A stretch of DNA of 64,000 nucleotides from Tragulus kanchil (GCA_022376925.1 JAIOJX010000032.1:115049979-115113978); one strand, 5' to 3'; shown: positions 1 through 10,826, counted from the first letter of the stretch. The notes: generated by a model not told the origin, from the sequence alone. Numbers and translations: made by a program.

Positions 1-13
1 AACCCATGTGGTG

Positions 14-286
14 GGGCTTCCCTGGTAGTCCAGTGGGTAAGGATACCGCCTTGCAGTGGAAAGGGCGCCGATTTGATCCCTGACCTGGGAAGATCCCATT
101 TGCTACAGAGTGGCTGAACCAATGTGTGCAACTACTGAGCCGGAGCTCTGGCGCACTTGTGCCCAGAGCTGGTGCTCTGCAGCGACAGAGGCCACTGCGA
201 TGGAAGGCCCACACAGACCAAAGAACAAAGATCAATAAATGAAAGACCAATAGAAGTGGCCACCTCCCGCCCTGCCAGAAAAAACC
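14..286 (+). repeat. GGACACC-type tRNA-Glu SINE, diverged copy
   Basis: The tRNA-like head has a box A ('tagtccagtggg') and a degenerate box B ('gatttgatccc'). The body has the family words 'gagccggagctctgg' and 'agaccaatagaagtggc'. A TSD cccatgtgg lies at 3-11 and 287-295. This copy is more diverged than most others here. A non-autonomous Pol III retroposon moved by L1-type machinery (family knowledge). Confidence 0.88.
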
Positions 287-295
287 CCCATGTGG

Positions 296-371
296 CTATG
301 GAGTGTGCAGAAGAGAAGTATAATGTTTCTTTTGTGCCAGAAAGCCTGAAGGAAAAAATGAAGGAATTTGA
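296..371. other. Short intervening unique DNA
   Basis: Sequence between two SINEs; nothing recognised. Confidence 0.5.
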
Positions 372-612
372 GGGATTTCACTGGTGGTTAGTGGCTAAGA
401 CTCCATGCTCCCACTGCAGGGGGCCCAGACTTGATCTCTAGTCCAGGAATTAAGTTCTGCAAGCTGCAACTGAAGATTCTTTTTATTCCATAACTAAAAG
501 ATTCCATATCCTGCAGCTAAAGGTCTTGCATGCTGCAATGAAGATGGAAGATCCCATGTGCCGCGACTAAGACTCAAACAGTCAAAATAAATAAAATTAA
601 AAAGAAATTTTT
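372..612 (+). repeat. Old CHR-like tRNA SINE
   Basis: A diverged tRNA-like head ('tcactggtggttagtggcta') is followed by the degenerate body words 'gcaagctgcaactgaag' and 'catgtgccgcgactaag', then an A-rich tail ending in 'aataaaattaaaaag'. This matches the CHR class of cetartiodactyl SINEs but is much decayed. Confidence 0.65.
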
Positions 613-869
613 TTTTTTGAAAAGTGAAGGGATTTTTCAGAGCTAAGGATCAGGTGCCTGTGAAAGAAGTTTGCCCAAGAGATCTGTCTAAAGGTAAGGA
701 ATGAAGCTTATCAGTGAAGACACTAAGTGCTTTCACAAAGAGTATATAGGCAGATGTACAAAACTGAGATTTTGATGGCTAGGATGTCAAGAAAAGCTGG
801 CAGCTTCTATGCACCTGTGGAACCCAAACTGGCACTTGTCATCAGGATCAGAGGTGTCAGTGTTGTGAG
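613..869. other. Unique intronic-type DNA, nothing recognised
   Basis: AT-rich single-copy sequence. No long open frame, RNA gene or recognisable repeat seen. Confidence 0.5.
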
Positions 870-1278
870 TTCAAAGATCTGAAAGATGTTACAAATTCTT
901 CACCTTTGCCAAATCTTCAGTGGCCCTTCATTAAGATCAACAGTGCTCTATTTAACATGCTGGTGGCTGTGGAACCATCTATTGCATGTAGGTAACCGAA
1001 CCTGAAGTCAATAAATGAATTAATTTACAGGTGTGGTTATGGCAAAAGCAATAAGAAGCAAATTTCCCTGACAGATAACACATTGATTGCTTGATCTCTT
1101 GGTAAATATAGGATTATCTACATGAAAGATCTGACCTATGAGACCTATACTATTGGAAAATTCTTCAAAAAAGGAAACAACTCCAAATTTTATTCTCCAT
1201 GAGGTGGAATGAAGAAAAAGACCACCCATTTTATAGAAGGTGGAGATGCTGGCTCCACCTACTACAAAATGGGTGGTT

Positions 1279-1612
1279 GTTTTTTTTTTTTTTTAAAGAT
1301 TTATTTATTTATTTTGGGCGGTGGTCGGGTTGGGGAGGGAGGGGAGCGGGCGGGCCACTTCTATTCGTTCTTCATTTCTCCATTTTTCATCCGTCTTTGT
1401 TCTTTGGCTCCTGTGGGCCTCCCATTGTGGTGGCGTCTGTCGTTGCAGAGCGCGGGGTCTGGGCGCATGCGCTCCAGACCTCTGGCTCGGTGATTGGACA
1501 CATCGGTCCAGCCGCTCCGCGGCACGTGGGATCTTCCCAGGCCAGGGATCGAACCGGCGCCCCTTGCACTGCAAGGCAGTGTCCTTACCCACTGGACCAC
1601 CAGGGGAAGCCC
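1279..1612 (-). repeat. GGACACC tRNA-Glu SINE (copy 1)
   Basis: It reads in reverse: poly-T, 'ttatttatttattttggg', the body, then 'ggatcgaaccgg' (box B complement) and 'ccactggaccaccagg' (box A complement). The TSD is 'tgggtggt' at the left edge (about 1270) and at 1613-1620. Near-consensus and therefore young. Confidence 0.93.
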
Positions 1613-1840
1613 TGGGTGGTCTTTTTGCTGGCTGTACGGAAGACTAGATCAACAGCTTTTTGGAAGAATCAACTAAGGTATCTACTATGATTATTTTTGT
1701 GATCTGGTAAGTTATATGTGGGAAGCCCCTCACCACTTCTTTTTTATTCTCTTCATTATGAGCTTGTCTGGTGATTGGGTGGAAAGATTGACTTTAAACA
1801 AATTTTACTCAATGACAGCAAACTTTAAAACATAGTTGTT

Positions 1841-1963
1841 GGGCTTCCCTCGTGGTCCAGTGGGTAAGGACACCGCCTTGCAGTGCAAGGGGCGCTGGTT
1901 CGATCTGGCCTGGGAAGATCCCACGTACTGCTGGCGGCTGGACCGATGTGTCCAATTACCGGT
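1841..1963 (+). repeat. GGACACC SINE cut by duplication junction
   Basis: It starts 'gggcttccctcgtggtccag' and stops at 'ttaccg', where the second copy of duplication 1 begins. The intact version is at 2942-3250, so the truncation belongs to the junction and not to retroposition. Confidence 0.9.
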
Positions 1964-2379
1964 TGGGGAGTTCAAAGATCTGAAAGATGTTACAAATTCT
2001 TCACCTTTGCCAAAACTTCAGTGGCCCTTCATTAAGATCAACAGTGCTCTATTTAACATGCTGGTGGCTGTGGAACCATCTATTGCATGTAGGTAACCGA
2101 ACCTGAAGTCAATAAATGAATTAATTTACAGGTGTGGTTATGGCAAAAGCAATAAGAAGCAAATTTCCCTGACAGATAACACATTGATTGCTTGATCTCT
2201 TGGTAAATATAGGATTATCTACATGAAAGATCTGACCTATGAGACCTATACTATTGGAAAATTCTTCAAAAAAGGAAACAACTCCAAATTTTATTCTCCA
2301 TGAGGTGGAATGAAGAAAAAGACCACCCATTTTATAGAAGGTGGAGATGCTGGCTCCACCTACTACAAAATGGGTGGTT

Positions 2380-2713
2380 GTTTTTTTTTTTTTTTAAAGA
2401 TTTATTTATTTATTTTGGGCGGTGGTCGGGTTGGGGAGGGAGGGGAGCGGGCGGGCCACTTCTATTCGTTCTTCATTTCTCCATTTTTCATCCGTCTTTG
2501 TTCTTTGGCTCCTGTGGGCCTCCCATTGTGGTGGCGTCTGTCGTTGCAGAGCGCGGGGTCTGGGCGCATGCGCTCCAGACCTCTGGCTCGGTGATTGGAC
2601 ACATCGGTCCAGCCGCTCCGCGGCACGTGGGATCTTCCCAGGCCAGGGATCGAACCGGCGCCCCTTGCACTGCAAGGCAGTGTCCTTACCCACTGGACCA
2701 CCAGGGGAAGCCC
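2380..2713 (-). repeat. GGACACC tRNA-Glu SINE (copy 2)
   Basis: Second copy, within duplication 1, of the SINE at 1279-1612, with the same TSD. Not an independent insertion. Confidence 0.92.
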
Positions 2714-2941
2714 TGGGTGGTCTTTTTGCTGGCTGTACGGAAGACTAGATCAACAGCTTTTTGGAAGAATCAACTAAGGTATCTACTATGATTATTTTTG
2801 TGATCTGGTAAGTTATATGTGGGAAGCCCCTCACCACTTCTTTTTTATTCTCTTCATTATGAGCTTGTCTGGTGATTGGGTGGAAAGATTGACTTTAAAC
2901 AAATTTTACTCAATGACAGCAAACTTTAAAACATAGTTGTT

Positions 2942-3250
2942 GGGCTTCCCTCGTGGTCCAGTGGGTAAGGACACCGCCTTGCAGTGCAAGGGGCGCTGGT
3001 TCGATCCCTGGCCTGGGAAGATCCCACGTACTGCTGAGCGGCTGGACCGATGTGTCCAATTACCGAGCTGGAGCTCTGGAGCGCGTGCACCCAGAGCTGG
3101 TGCTCTGCAACAAGAGGCCACTGCGATGGGAGGCCCACACGGGCCAAAGAACAAGGATGGATGAAAATAGATAAATGAAAGATCAATAGAACTGGCCCAC
3201 CTACCCCCCTCCCTCCCTAACCTGCCGCCACCCCCCCCCCCCAAAAAAAC
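2942..3250 (+). repeat. GGACACC tRNA-Glu SINE, full length
   Basis: Complete head, body and C/A-rich tail. The imperfect TSD is 'catagttgt' before the element and 'cttagttgt' after it. The tail carries a run of about 12 C just before the A stretch, seen in several family members. Confidence 0.92.
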
Positions 3251-3299
3251 ACTTAGTTGTTGTTTAAGAAGTAGAATACTATATAGTATAATGATTAAA

Positions 3300-3402
3300 A
3301 AATGGAGGCTCTAGATTCTAGATCAAGCTGCCTGGATTGAAATCCTGGATCTTAGGAAAGTTACTAAACCTCTGAGATCCTTAGTTTTCTCATCTGTAAT
3401 GA
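3300..3402 (+). repeat. MIR, 5' part (split by later SINEs)
   Basis: MIR core words appear: 'tgcctggattgaaatcctgg', 'aagttactaaacctctgag', 'ttttctcatctgtaatgagga'. The element continues at 3606-3670 and 3925-3995, so two younger SINEs split it. Confidence 0.8.
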
Positions 3403-3407
3403 GGATG

Positions 3408-3605
3408 TGTTGCTCAGTCATGTCAGACTCTTTGCAACCCCATGTACTGTAGCTTGCCAGGCTCCTCTGTCCATGGAATTCTCCAGGCAAGAATACTGGA
3501 ATGGTAGCCATTCCCTTCTCCAGGGGATATTCCCAACCCAGGGATCAAAGCTGGGTCTCCTGCATTGCATGCAGATTCTTAACTGTCTACGCCACCAGGA
3601 AAGCC
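3408..3605 (-). repeat. Bov-tA-type SINE inside MIR
   Basis: Complement of the Bov-tA pattern: 'ggctcctctgtccatgga', 'caggcaagaatactgga', 'cccagggatcaaagctgg' and the tRNA-head complement at the right end. Diagnostic of ruminants (family knowledge). Confidence 0.9.
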
Positions 3606-3670
3606 TAGGACAGTAGATTCCTCATAGAGTTGTTATTGAGGATTAATTTAGTTAATATAAAGCTCCCTCA
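3606..3670 (+). repeat. MIR, middle part
   Basis: 'cctcatagagttgttattga' and 'ggattaatttagttaatata' continue the MIR of 3300-3402 in order. Confidence 0.75.
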
Positions 3671-3924
3671 GGCTTCCCTGATGGTCCAGTGGGTAAAGAG
3701 TCCTCCTTGCAGTGCAAGGGGCACATGTTCGATCCCTTACTCGGGATCCCACATGCCATGTGCCCAATTACGAGCCACTGCTCTAGAGCACATGCACCCA
3801 GAGCCGGTGCTCTGCAACGAGAGAGGCCACTGCAATGGGAGGTCCACACAGGCCGAAGAATAAAAATAGATGAAAGTAAATAAATAAAAAAACCAATAAA
3901 AGTGTCCAACATTAAAAAAAAAAA
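3671..3924 (+). repeat. tRNA-Glu SINE, 'gagtcctcc' subtype, inside MIR
   Basis: The head has 'taaagagtcctccttgcag' in place of 'taaggacaccgcc'. The middle is shorter (no 'gctggaccgatgtgtcc'), followed by the shared 'gagccggtgctctgcaacg' body and a poly-A tail. This second subfamily recurs at 25829 and 26360. Confidence 0.87.
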
Positions 3925-3995
3925 GTTTCATAAAGCACCCTTGAATGGTATTTGGCTTTGTTAAGTGCCCAATAAATGTTAGCTATTATTATTAG
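3925..3995 (+). repeat. MIR, 3' part (copy 1)
   Basis: 'aagtgcccaataaatgttag' followed by 'ctattattattag' is the typical MIR 3' end. Copy 2 lies at 5095-5165. Confidence 0.85.
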
Positions 3996-4124
3996 TTTCT
4001 TTTTCTCTGGCTTCTTTTTTAAATGGCTCATTGTGTCCCATCTGTCTTTTATCATTCATTCACTCACCAAGCATTTGTTGAGGGTCTGCTGCTGTTTCTA
4101 ATACATTCAAGAGTTTTCTGCTAG

Positions 4125-4320
4125 AGTGATGCTGCTGAATGGAGTAGAACTTTCTAAAACGATGGGGATGTTCTTTATCTGTGCTGTCAACAGCCGCATG
4201 TGACTAAGCATTGAAATGTGGCTAGTACAAAGAAGGAACTAAAATTTTTATTTGATTTGATTTTAATTACCACATGAAGCTTAGCAGCTACTATATTGGA
4301 CAGTCCTGGGTTTCTAGTCC
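4125..4320 (+). repeat. Ancient DNA-transposon-like repeat (family uncertain)
   Basis: 'tgtgctgtcaacagccgcat' opens the segment and 'actatattggacagtcctgg' closes it as an imperfect inverted pair, with AT-rich interior 'attttaattacc'. This looks like a decayed mammalian MER-type element with terminal inverted repeats. Copy at about 5295-5490. Name not assigned. Confidence 0.5.
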
Positions 4321-4875
4321 ATGTACATCTTTGCTCTTGTTTCACTAAATATTTTATATGTATTTTAGCCTAGAAACATTTGGTGTGATAAATACCATTT
4401 CTATTATGGTATCTCCTTGGTCTACTTTCTCAGCCTGTCTCTTTTTGGCCTCATTGCTCAGGAATGACACACCCTTCCCTTTTGATTTACAAAAAATCAT
4501 ACTCTTTGCTGTCAGCTAAGTTTTCTAATATACAAAGTGTAGTGTTAATCCTGTCTTGATCTTCACAATAAGCCAACAAATGAGGTAATGTATATAAAGC
4601 CTAGGGATCTGTTATAATCCACAGCAAGTATATAATACATGAAATTTATTATAATTATTATTAGCCATGGTGGATTTGCACTCTGATGATGACTTTTTGT
4701 TCTGCATAAGGCATCTGTCTCAGATAATAGTGCTGTTAAGTTGTTTGTATCTTTCATGTCTTTACTTTCATTGTGTATTTTGAATATAGCGAAGGAAATT
4801 ATCCTATAGGGCGAGTTCCTTGGCTTTTGTTAACCAGAGGCAGAGTTTTCTCTTTCCATAGATACTCGGGATCCT
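4321..4875. other. Unique DNA in duplication 2
   Basis: AT-rich, no recognised gene; repeated at about 5491-5990. Confidence 0.5.
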
Positions 4876-4878
4876 TGC

Positions 4879-5094
4879 CTCCAGTGCAAGGGGCACATGT
4901 TCGATCCCTTACTCGGGATCCCACATGCCATGTGCCCAATTACGAGCCACTGCTCTAGAGCACATGCACCCAGAGCCGGTGCTCTGCAAGAGAGGGCCAC
5001 TGCAATGGGAGGTCCACACAGGCCGAAGAATAAAAATAGATGAAAGTAAATAAATAAAAAAACCAATAAAAGTGTCCAACATTAAAAAAAAAAA
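4879..5094 (+). repeat. 'gagtcctcc' SINE, 5'-truncated by duplication junction
   Basis: Copy of 3671-3924 lacking the first about 40 bp. It begins at 'ccagtgcaaggggc', right at the junction, so it is a product of duplication 2 and not an insertion. Small internal deletions near 'ctctgcaagagaggg'. Confidence 0.88.
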
Positions 5095-5990
5095 GTTTCA
5101 TAAAGCACCCTTGAATGGTATTTGGCTTTGTTAAGTGCCCAATAAATGTTAGCTATTATTATTAGTTTCTTTTTCTCTGGCTTCTTTTTTAAATGGCTCA
5201 TTGTGTCCCATCTGTCTTTTATCATTCATTCACTCACCAAGCATTTGTTGAGGGTCTGCTGCTGTTTCTAATACATTCAAGAGTTTTCTGCTAGAGTGAT
5301 GCTGCTGAATGGAGTAGAACTTTCTAAAACGATGGGGATGTTCTTTATCTGTGCTGTCAACAGCCGCATGTGACTAAGCATTGAAATGTGGCTAGTACAA
5401 AGAAGGAACTAAAATTTTTATTTGATTTGATTTTAATTACCACATGAAGCTTAGCAGCTACTATATTGGACAGTCCTGGGTTTCTAGTCCATGTACATCT
5501 TTGCTCTTGTTTCACTAAATATTTTATATGTATTTTAGCCTAGAAACATTTGGTGTGATAAATACCATTTCTATTATGGTATCTCCTTGGTCTACTTTCT
5601 CAGCCTGTCTCTTTTTGGCCTCATTGCTCAGGAATGACACACCCTTCCCTTTTGATTTACAAAAAATCATACTCTTTGCTGTCAGCTAAGTTTTCTAATA
5701 TACAAAGTGTAGTGTTAATCCTGTCTTGATCTTCACAATAAGCCAACAAATGAGGTAATGTATATAAAGCCTAGGGATCTGTTATAATCCACAGCAAGTA
5801 TATAATACATGAAATTTATTATAATTATTATTAGCCATGGTGGATTTGCACTCTGATGATGACTTTTTGTTCTGCATAAGGCATCTGTCTCAGATAATAG
5901 TGCTGTTAAGTTGTTTGTATCTTTCATGTCTTTACTTTCATTGTGTATTTTGAATATAGCGAAGGAAATTATCCTATAGGGCGGCCTCGA

Positions 5991-6440
5991 GAGGCAGAGT
6001 TCTCTTGGCTTTTGTTAACCAGAGGAGTCCTATAGCAGTAAAAACATTTATTATACTTCTTTAGGATGCCTAACTGTGTTCCAGTCTCAAAATTCTTAGA
6101 ATTTTTATTTCCTAAATGTTTTTCTAGTTGCCTTAGAAATTTACTGTTCATACTTTATATTTTTTCTGATTCAGATTTTTTGTTACTTTTTGTTAGTATG
6201 GCTGTTAGTCTATTGTCAAGCTGTTGTTATAGGTTAGTTCATTTTTATAGGTGCAAAAACTGAGGCAGAAGTACAAAAAAACCTTTTCTTTTATACTGAG
6301 ATTATGAGATTTAAATAGGGAAGAATCCATCTCTTGGAACCCTAGGATTTTCACCAACTTGCCTCCTCAGGAGCTTGACCCCAGGAGGGAGGTTGCTGAG
6401 CAGACGAGGCTTTTGGTTTCCATCTCTGCTTCATCCAGCC
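5991..6440. other. Unique DNA, nothing recognised
   Basis: AT-rich. A weak ancient-repeat signature, 'gtgcaaaaactgaggcagaa', lies near 6250. No gene seen. Confidence 0.45.
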
Positions 6441-6450
6441 AGAGTAGGTG

Positions 6451-6723
6451 TTTTTTTTTTTTTGGCCATTTCTATTGGTCTTTCATTTATCTATTTTCAT
6501 CCATCTTTGTTCTTTGGCCCGTGTGGGCCTCCCATCGCAGTGGCCTCTCGCTGCAGAGCACCATCTCTGGGCACATGTGATTTAGAGCTCCGGCTTGGTA
6601 GTTGGATGATTCAGTCCAGCTGCTCCACAGCACGTGGGATCTTCCCAGGCCAGGGATCGACCCGGCGCCCCTTGCACTGCAAGGTGGTGGTGTCCTTACC
6701 CACTGGACCACCAGGGAAGCCCC
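6451..6723 (-). repeat. GGACACC SINE, first of a two-SINE stack
   Basis: Reverse-oriented: poly-T, 'ggccatttctattggtcttt', body, head complement. Left target word 'agagtaggtg' at 6441-6450; right target word 'agaatagctg' at 6724-6733. Contains an extra GTG in 'aaggtggtggtgtcc'. Confidence 0.92.
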
Positions 6724-6733
6724 AGAATAGCTG

Positions 6734-7065
6734 TTTTTTTTTTTTTTTAATGATTTATTTATTTATTTATTTTGGGGGGTGGGGTGAGGAGGGAGGGGAG
6801 CAGGCAGGCTACTTCTATTGGTCTTTCATTTGTCCATTTTCATCCATCTTTGTTCTTTGGCCCATGTGGGCCTCCCATCGTGGTGGCCTCTGTTGTCGCA
6901 GAGCACCAGCTCTGGGCACATGCGCTCCAGAGCTGCGGCTCGGTAATTGGACACATCGGTCCAGCTGCTCCGCGGCACATGGGATCTTCCCAGGCTAGGG
7001 ATCGAACCGGCACCCCTTGCACTGCAAGGTGGTGTCCTTACCCACTGGACCACCGGGGAAACCCC
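6734..7065 (-). repeat. GGACACC SINE, second of a two-SINE stack
   Basis: Full-length, same orientation as its neighbour. It is flanked by 'agaatagctg' at 6724-6733 and 'agagtagctg' at 7066-7075, so both SINEs used essentially the same target. Confidence 0.93.
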
Positions 7066-7181
7066 AGAGTAGCTGTTTTAAATTCAACTTTAGTATAAGA
7101 ATTTTGAAGAAAAGTTCTCCTACTTAAAAATAAAAAGTTGAAAATTGCTGCACTAGTGATTTTGAAGGTATACTTGAGGGA
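7066..7181. other. Unique DNA between SINE stack and duplication 3
   Basis: No feature recognised. Confidence 0.5.
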
Positions 7182-9441
7182 AAACACTATCTATATGTTG
7201 CCAGAAGGTGGGCATCTAATCCTCTGGGCATGCTTGGTCCTCTGCTGGCACAGCTATTTTGTGCCCAGCATGTATGAGTGACCTGAACTTTTGCAGTTTT
7301 ATTTCTCTATTTTTCTTGACCTCAACCTTCTTGCTTCCTCTTTTCTTTTATCTTTCTCGCTCCTAAGATTTCTAGTTGGAAGGGAATGCACTCAGGGAGT
7401 CATAGAGGCAAGTAGATGTGTGCATTTTGTTTGTGTGTATTTTTTTTTTTTAATACATGCGTACAGTTAAACTGGCTCTATCATCAATTGCTCTAACTTA
7501 TCAGTTGAAATAAAAAGAACAATAAAGTGCTTTGTTGAGTGAATGGACCGATAGTTTGGATCTCTTGTGAATAAGATTGTTTATGCCAGGAAGTCTTATG
7601 CTCAAGATCTGTAACCCAATTCTATGCCCTGCTCACTTCCACTCCCCAATGACCTTTTTGAGGACCTGTACCAAGATTTGTTCTCATCCCTCTTTGTTAT
7701 TCTTCATGCCATAAGAAATTTAATATTTCTTTTAGACTCCTTGTTCACAATGTCATGTTTACTTTTTTTAGGCCAGTCTGAATTTATTTTCCTAACTACC
7801 TATTTTTGTTCCCAATTGTTTCAACTCCCCTTCAGAATTCATCTGAAACAATGTGATTGCTGTTTTGTTAAAATGAAGACTATGCTTTCAAACCACCAAA
7901 TATTTGTTTAGAATTCAGTCCAGGCCTGTGCTTGGTAATATCAAGGTGAATAGAAGAACAGGGCTGTTATCTCCCAACCAGTCTCCTTAGGAAGCAAACT
8001 ATACACCTAGGAAACAGACTAATATCTGCTAATGCTATGAGGGTGTGGCAAGTTATTTTCCCAATCTTGATAGCAGTCTTTCCATTTACCCATTATAAAA
8101 ATCCCAAACTCATCTTTAGTTATTCTTTTTATTCCTTGGTTCTAATCAGAAGCTAAGCTCTTGATTCTAAATCTTCAAAGACTTTGGCATCTGTTCCTGT
8201 CAGTTCAGTCCTCTTCACTTTTGCCTTGAATGAATTCTTCTTCCTATCTTTTGGACCCCCTTTTCACTCTTCCTGATACATAGGTCTAAGTTTTCCCGGC
8301 TATCACTTTTGCCTTGAATGAATCTCTTCCATTTAAACACTATCTATATGTTGCCAGAAGGTGGGCATCTAATCCTCTGGGCATGCTTGGTCCTCTGCTG
8401 GCACAGCTATTTTGTGCCCAGCATGTATGAGTGACCTGAACTTTTGCAGTTTTATTTCTCTATTTTTCTTGACCTCAACCTTCTTGCTTCCTCTTTTCTT
8501 TTATCTTTCTCGCTCCTAAGATTTCTAGTTGGAAGGGAATGCACTCAGGGAGTCATAGAGGCAAGTAGATGTGTGCATTTTGTTTGTGTGTATTTTTTTT
8601 TTTTAATACATGCGTACAGTTAAACTGGCTCTATCATCAATTGCTCTAACTTATCAGTTGAAATAAAAAGAACAATAAAGTGCTTTGTTGAGTGAATGGA
8701 CCGATAGTTTGGATCTCTTGTGAATAAGATTGTTTATGCCAGGAAGTCTTATGCTCAAGATCTGTAACCCAATTCTATGCCCTGCTCACTTCCACTCCCC
8801 AATGACCTTTTTGAGGACCTGTACCAAGATTTGTTCTCATCCCTCTTTGTTATTCTTCATGCCATAAGAAATTTAATATTTCTTTTAGACTCCTTGTTCA
8901 CAATGTCATGTTTACTTTTTTTAGGCCAGTCTGAATTTATTTTCCTAACTACCTATTTTTGTTCCGAATTGTTTCAACTCCCCTTCAGAATTCATCTGAA
9001 ACAATGTGATTGCTGTTTTGTTAAAATGAAGACTATGCTTTCAAACCACCAAATATTTGTTTAGAATTCAGTCCAGGCCTGTGCTTGGTAATATCAAGGT
9101 GAATAGAAGAACAGGGCTGTTATCTCCCAACCAGTCTCCTTAGGAAGCAAACTATACACCTAGGAAACAGACTAATATCTGCTAATGCTATGAGGGTGTG
9201 GCAAGTTATTTTCCCAATCTTGATAGCAGTCTTTCCATTTACCCATTATAAAAATCCCAAACTCATCTTTAGTTATTCTTTTTATTCCTTGGTTCTAATC
9301 AGAAGCTAAGCTCTTGATTCTAAATCTTCAAAGACTTTGGCATCTGTTCCTGTCAGTTCAGTCCTCTTCACTTTTGCCTTGAATGAATTCTTCTTCCTAT
9401 CTTTTGGACCCCCTTTTCACTCTTCCTGATACATAGGTCTA
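7182..9441. repeat. Tandem duplication 3 (unit 1153 bp)
   Basis: Positions 7182-8303 recur at 8335-9441. One internal base differs ('cccaattg' versus 'ccgaattg'). The end of copy 1, about 8304-8334, is a garbled partial re-reading of 'cttttgccttgaatgaat'. The unit is single-copy DNA with no SINE, so repeat-mediated recombination does not explain it. The open frame at 7624-7911 and its copy 8777-9064 look non-coding. Confidence 0.93.
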
Positions 9442-9447
9442 ATTGTA

Positions 9448-9678
9448 TCACTCATCTGAAGAGCTGACTCATTGGAAAAGACCCTTATACTAGGAAAGGT
9501 TGAAGGAAAAGAAGAGCGTGACAGAGGATGAGGTGGTTAGATAGCATATTCAACGCAGTGGACATGGATTTGATCAAACTCCAGGAGATAGTGAAGGACA
9601 GGGAAGCCTGGCATCCTGCGGTCCATAGGGTTGCAAAGAGTCGGACACAACTTAGTGGCTGAACCACAACAACAACAT
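9448..9678 (+). repeat. BovB LINE 3' end (copy 1)
   Basis: 'gaagagctgactcattggaa', 'gacagaggatgaggtggtt', 'ggatttgatcaaactccag' and 'gcaaagagtcggacacaac' follow the BovB 3'-end order. 5'-truncated, with only about 230 bp left and no reverse transcriptase. BovB entered ruminants by horizontal transfer (established knowledge) and its 3' end is shared by Bov-A/Bov-tA SINEs. Confidence 0.88.
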
Positions 9679-10283
9679 TTCTTAAAAACTTCTTGTGGCT
9701 CCCATTTATTTCAGAATTGAATCAAATTTTTTTTAGACTGACAGCTAATGTCTGCTCTGTTTTTCTAGCCTTATCTTCAACTGTTCTTATGCATTTAACA
9801 CCACTCCACGATTTCCTAATTGTGTTCTCTTGGACAAGTTATTTGACCTTTGGACTTTGCTTTCTTTTGTTAAATGAAGGAAATGGACCAGGTTAGAAAT
9901 CATACTGAATTAATGTTGAATAATTCTTAAATGATCAGGTTTGAAAAGGGCGTGTGTGTTTGTGTGTGTGCAAGTTGTTCAGAATAAATGGAAAGCATTA
10001 AAAAATGATGGATTAAAGTTCATCTTTTTCATTTTTATCATTATAATCCTAGTGAGTAATTAGGTAAAAGAGTATGAAGCAAATTTTGTAACACTGGCAC
10101 ACTGGTAAGAGGGTCTTAATATTGTTTTCTCTTCTCTGTACTAAGGTAGAAAGTCAGATGACTTATGAATTGAGTCCAAGTTCTAATTTCATATAACCAG
10201 AAAGTTTTTGTGTAAAATAAATGTGGAGTAAGCTTCAGTACTGTTTATGTCATTGTCTATGGCTACCGAAGTAGTGCAACCTG
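9679..10283. other. Unique DNA in duplication 4
   Basis: AT-rich; contains a short (GT)n run near 9951-9969. No gene recognised. Copy at about 10827-11433. Confidence 0.5.
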
Positions 10284-10595
10284 CCCCCCAATTTTAGGAA
10301 GCAAATCCCTAGGAAACAGACTAATATCTGCTAATGCTATGAGGGTGTGGCAAGTTTTTTCCCAATCTTGATAGCAGTCTTTCCATTTACCCATTATAAA
10401 AATCCCAAACTCATCTTTAGTTATTCTTTTTATTCCTTGGTTCTAATCAGAAGCTAAGCTCTTGATTCTAAATCTTCAAAGACTTTGGCATCTGTTCCTG
10501 TCAGTTCAGTCCTCTTCACTTTTGCCTTGAATGAATTCTTCTTCCTATCTTTTGGACCCCCTTTTCACTCTTCCTGATACATAGGTCTAATTGTA

Positions 10596-10826
10596 TCACT
10601 CATCTGAAGAGCTGACTCATTGGAAAAGACCCTTATACTAGGAAAGGTTGAAGGAAAAGAAGAGCGTGACAGAGGATGAGGTGGTTAGATAGCATATTCA
10701 ACGCAGTGGACATGGATTTGATCAAACTCCAGGAGATAGTGAAGGACAGGGAAGCCTGGCATCCTGCGGTCCATAGGGTTGCAAAGAGTCGGACACAACT
10801 TAGTGGCTGAACCACAACAACAACAT
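10596..10826 (+). repeat. BovB LINE 3' end (copy 2)
   Basis: Second copy within duplication 4 of the fragment at 9448-9678; not an independent insertion. Confidence 0.87.

Larger units (their letters stand above)
870..3065. repeat. Tandem duplication 1 (unit 1101 bp)
   Basis: Positions 870-1963 recur at 1971-3065, offset 1101, almost base for base. The first copy ends inside a SINE with garbled bases at 1895-1970 ('gatctggcc' for 'gatccctggcc', 'ctggcggctgg' for 'ctgagcggctgg'). The second copy reads through the complete SINE. Errors at the junction suggest an unmerged contig overlap rather than a biological duplication. Confidence 0.93.
3711..5990. repeat. Tandem duplication 2 (unit about 1171 bp)
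   Basis: Positions 3711-4882 recur at 4883-5990 (offset 1172, later 1170). The left breakpoint is in the SINE at 3671. Both edges are scrambled: 4811-4882 and 5983-6030 share words such as 'ttggcttttgttaaccagag' in different order. Garbled edges suggest an assembly join. Confidence 0.92.

Noticed and set aside
1199..1690. Long open frames on both strands (163, 108, 95 codons) recurring at 2300, 6375, 15156, 16321, 17506, 36491, 46238 and elsewhere
   Set aside because: They translate GGACACC SINEs in various frames (for example the recurrent 'CPYPLDHQG' and 'MVQWVRTPPCSARGAG' words). They are repeat-derived and not genes.
870..3065. Regular direct repeats as a CRISPR-like or satellite array
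   Set aside because: Units are about 1.1 kb, each present two (rarely three) times and unrelated to one another. There are no short repeats with spacers, and the genome is mammalian.
7624..7911. 95-codon frame repeated at 8777-9064
   Set aside because: Same reason: identical because duplicated. The product is hydrophobic, low in information and not recognised.
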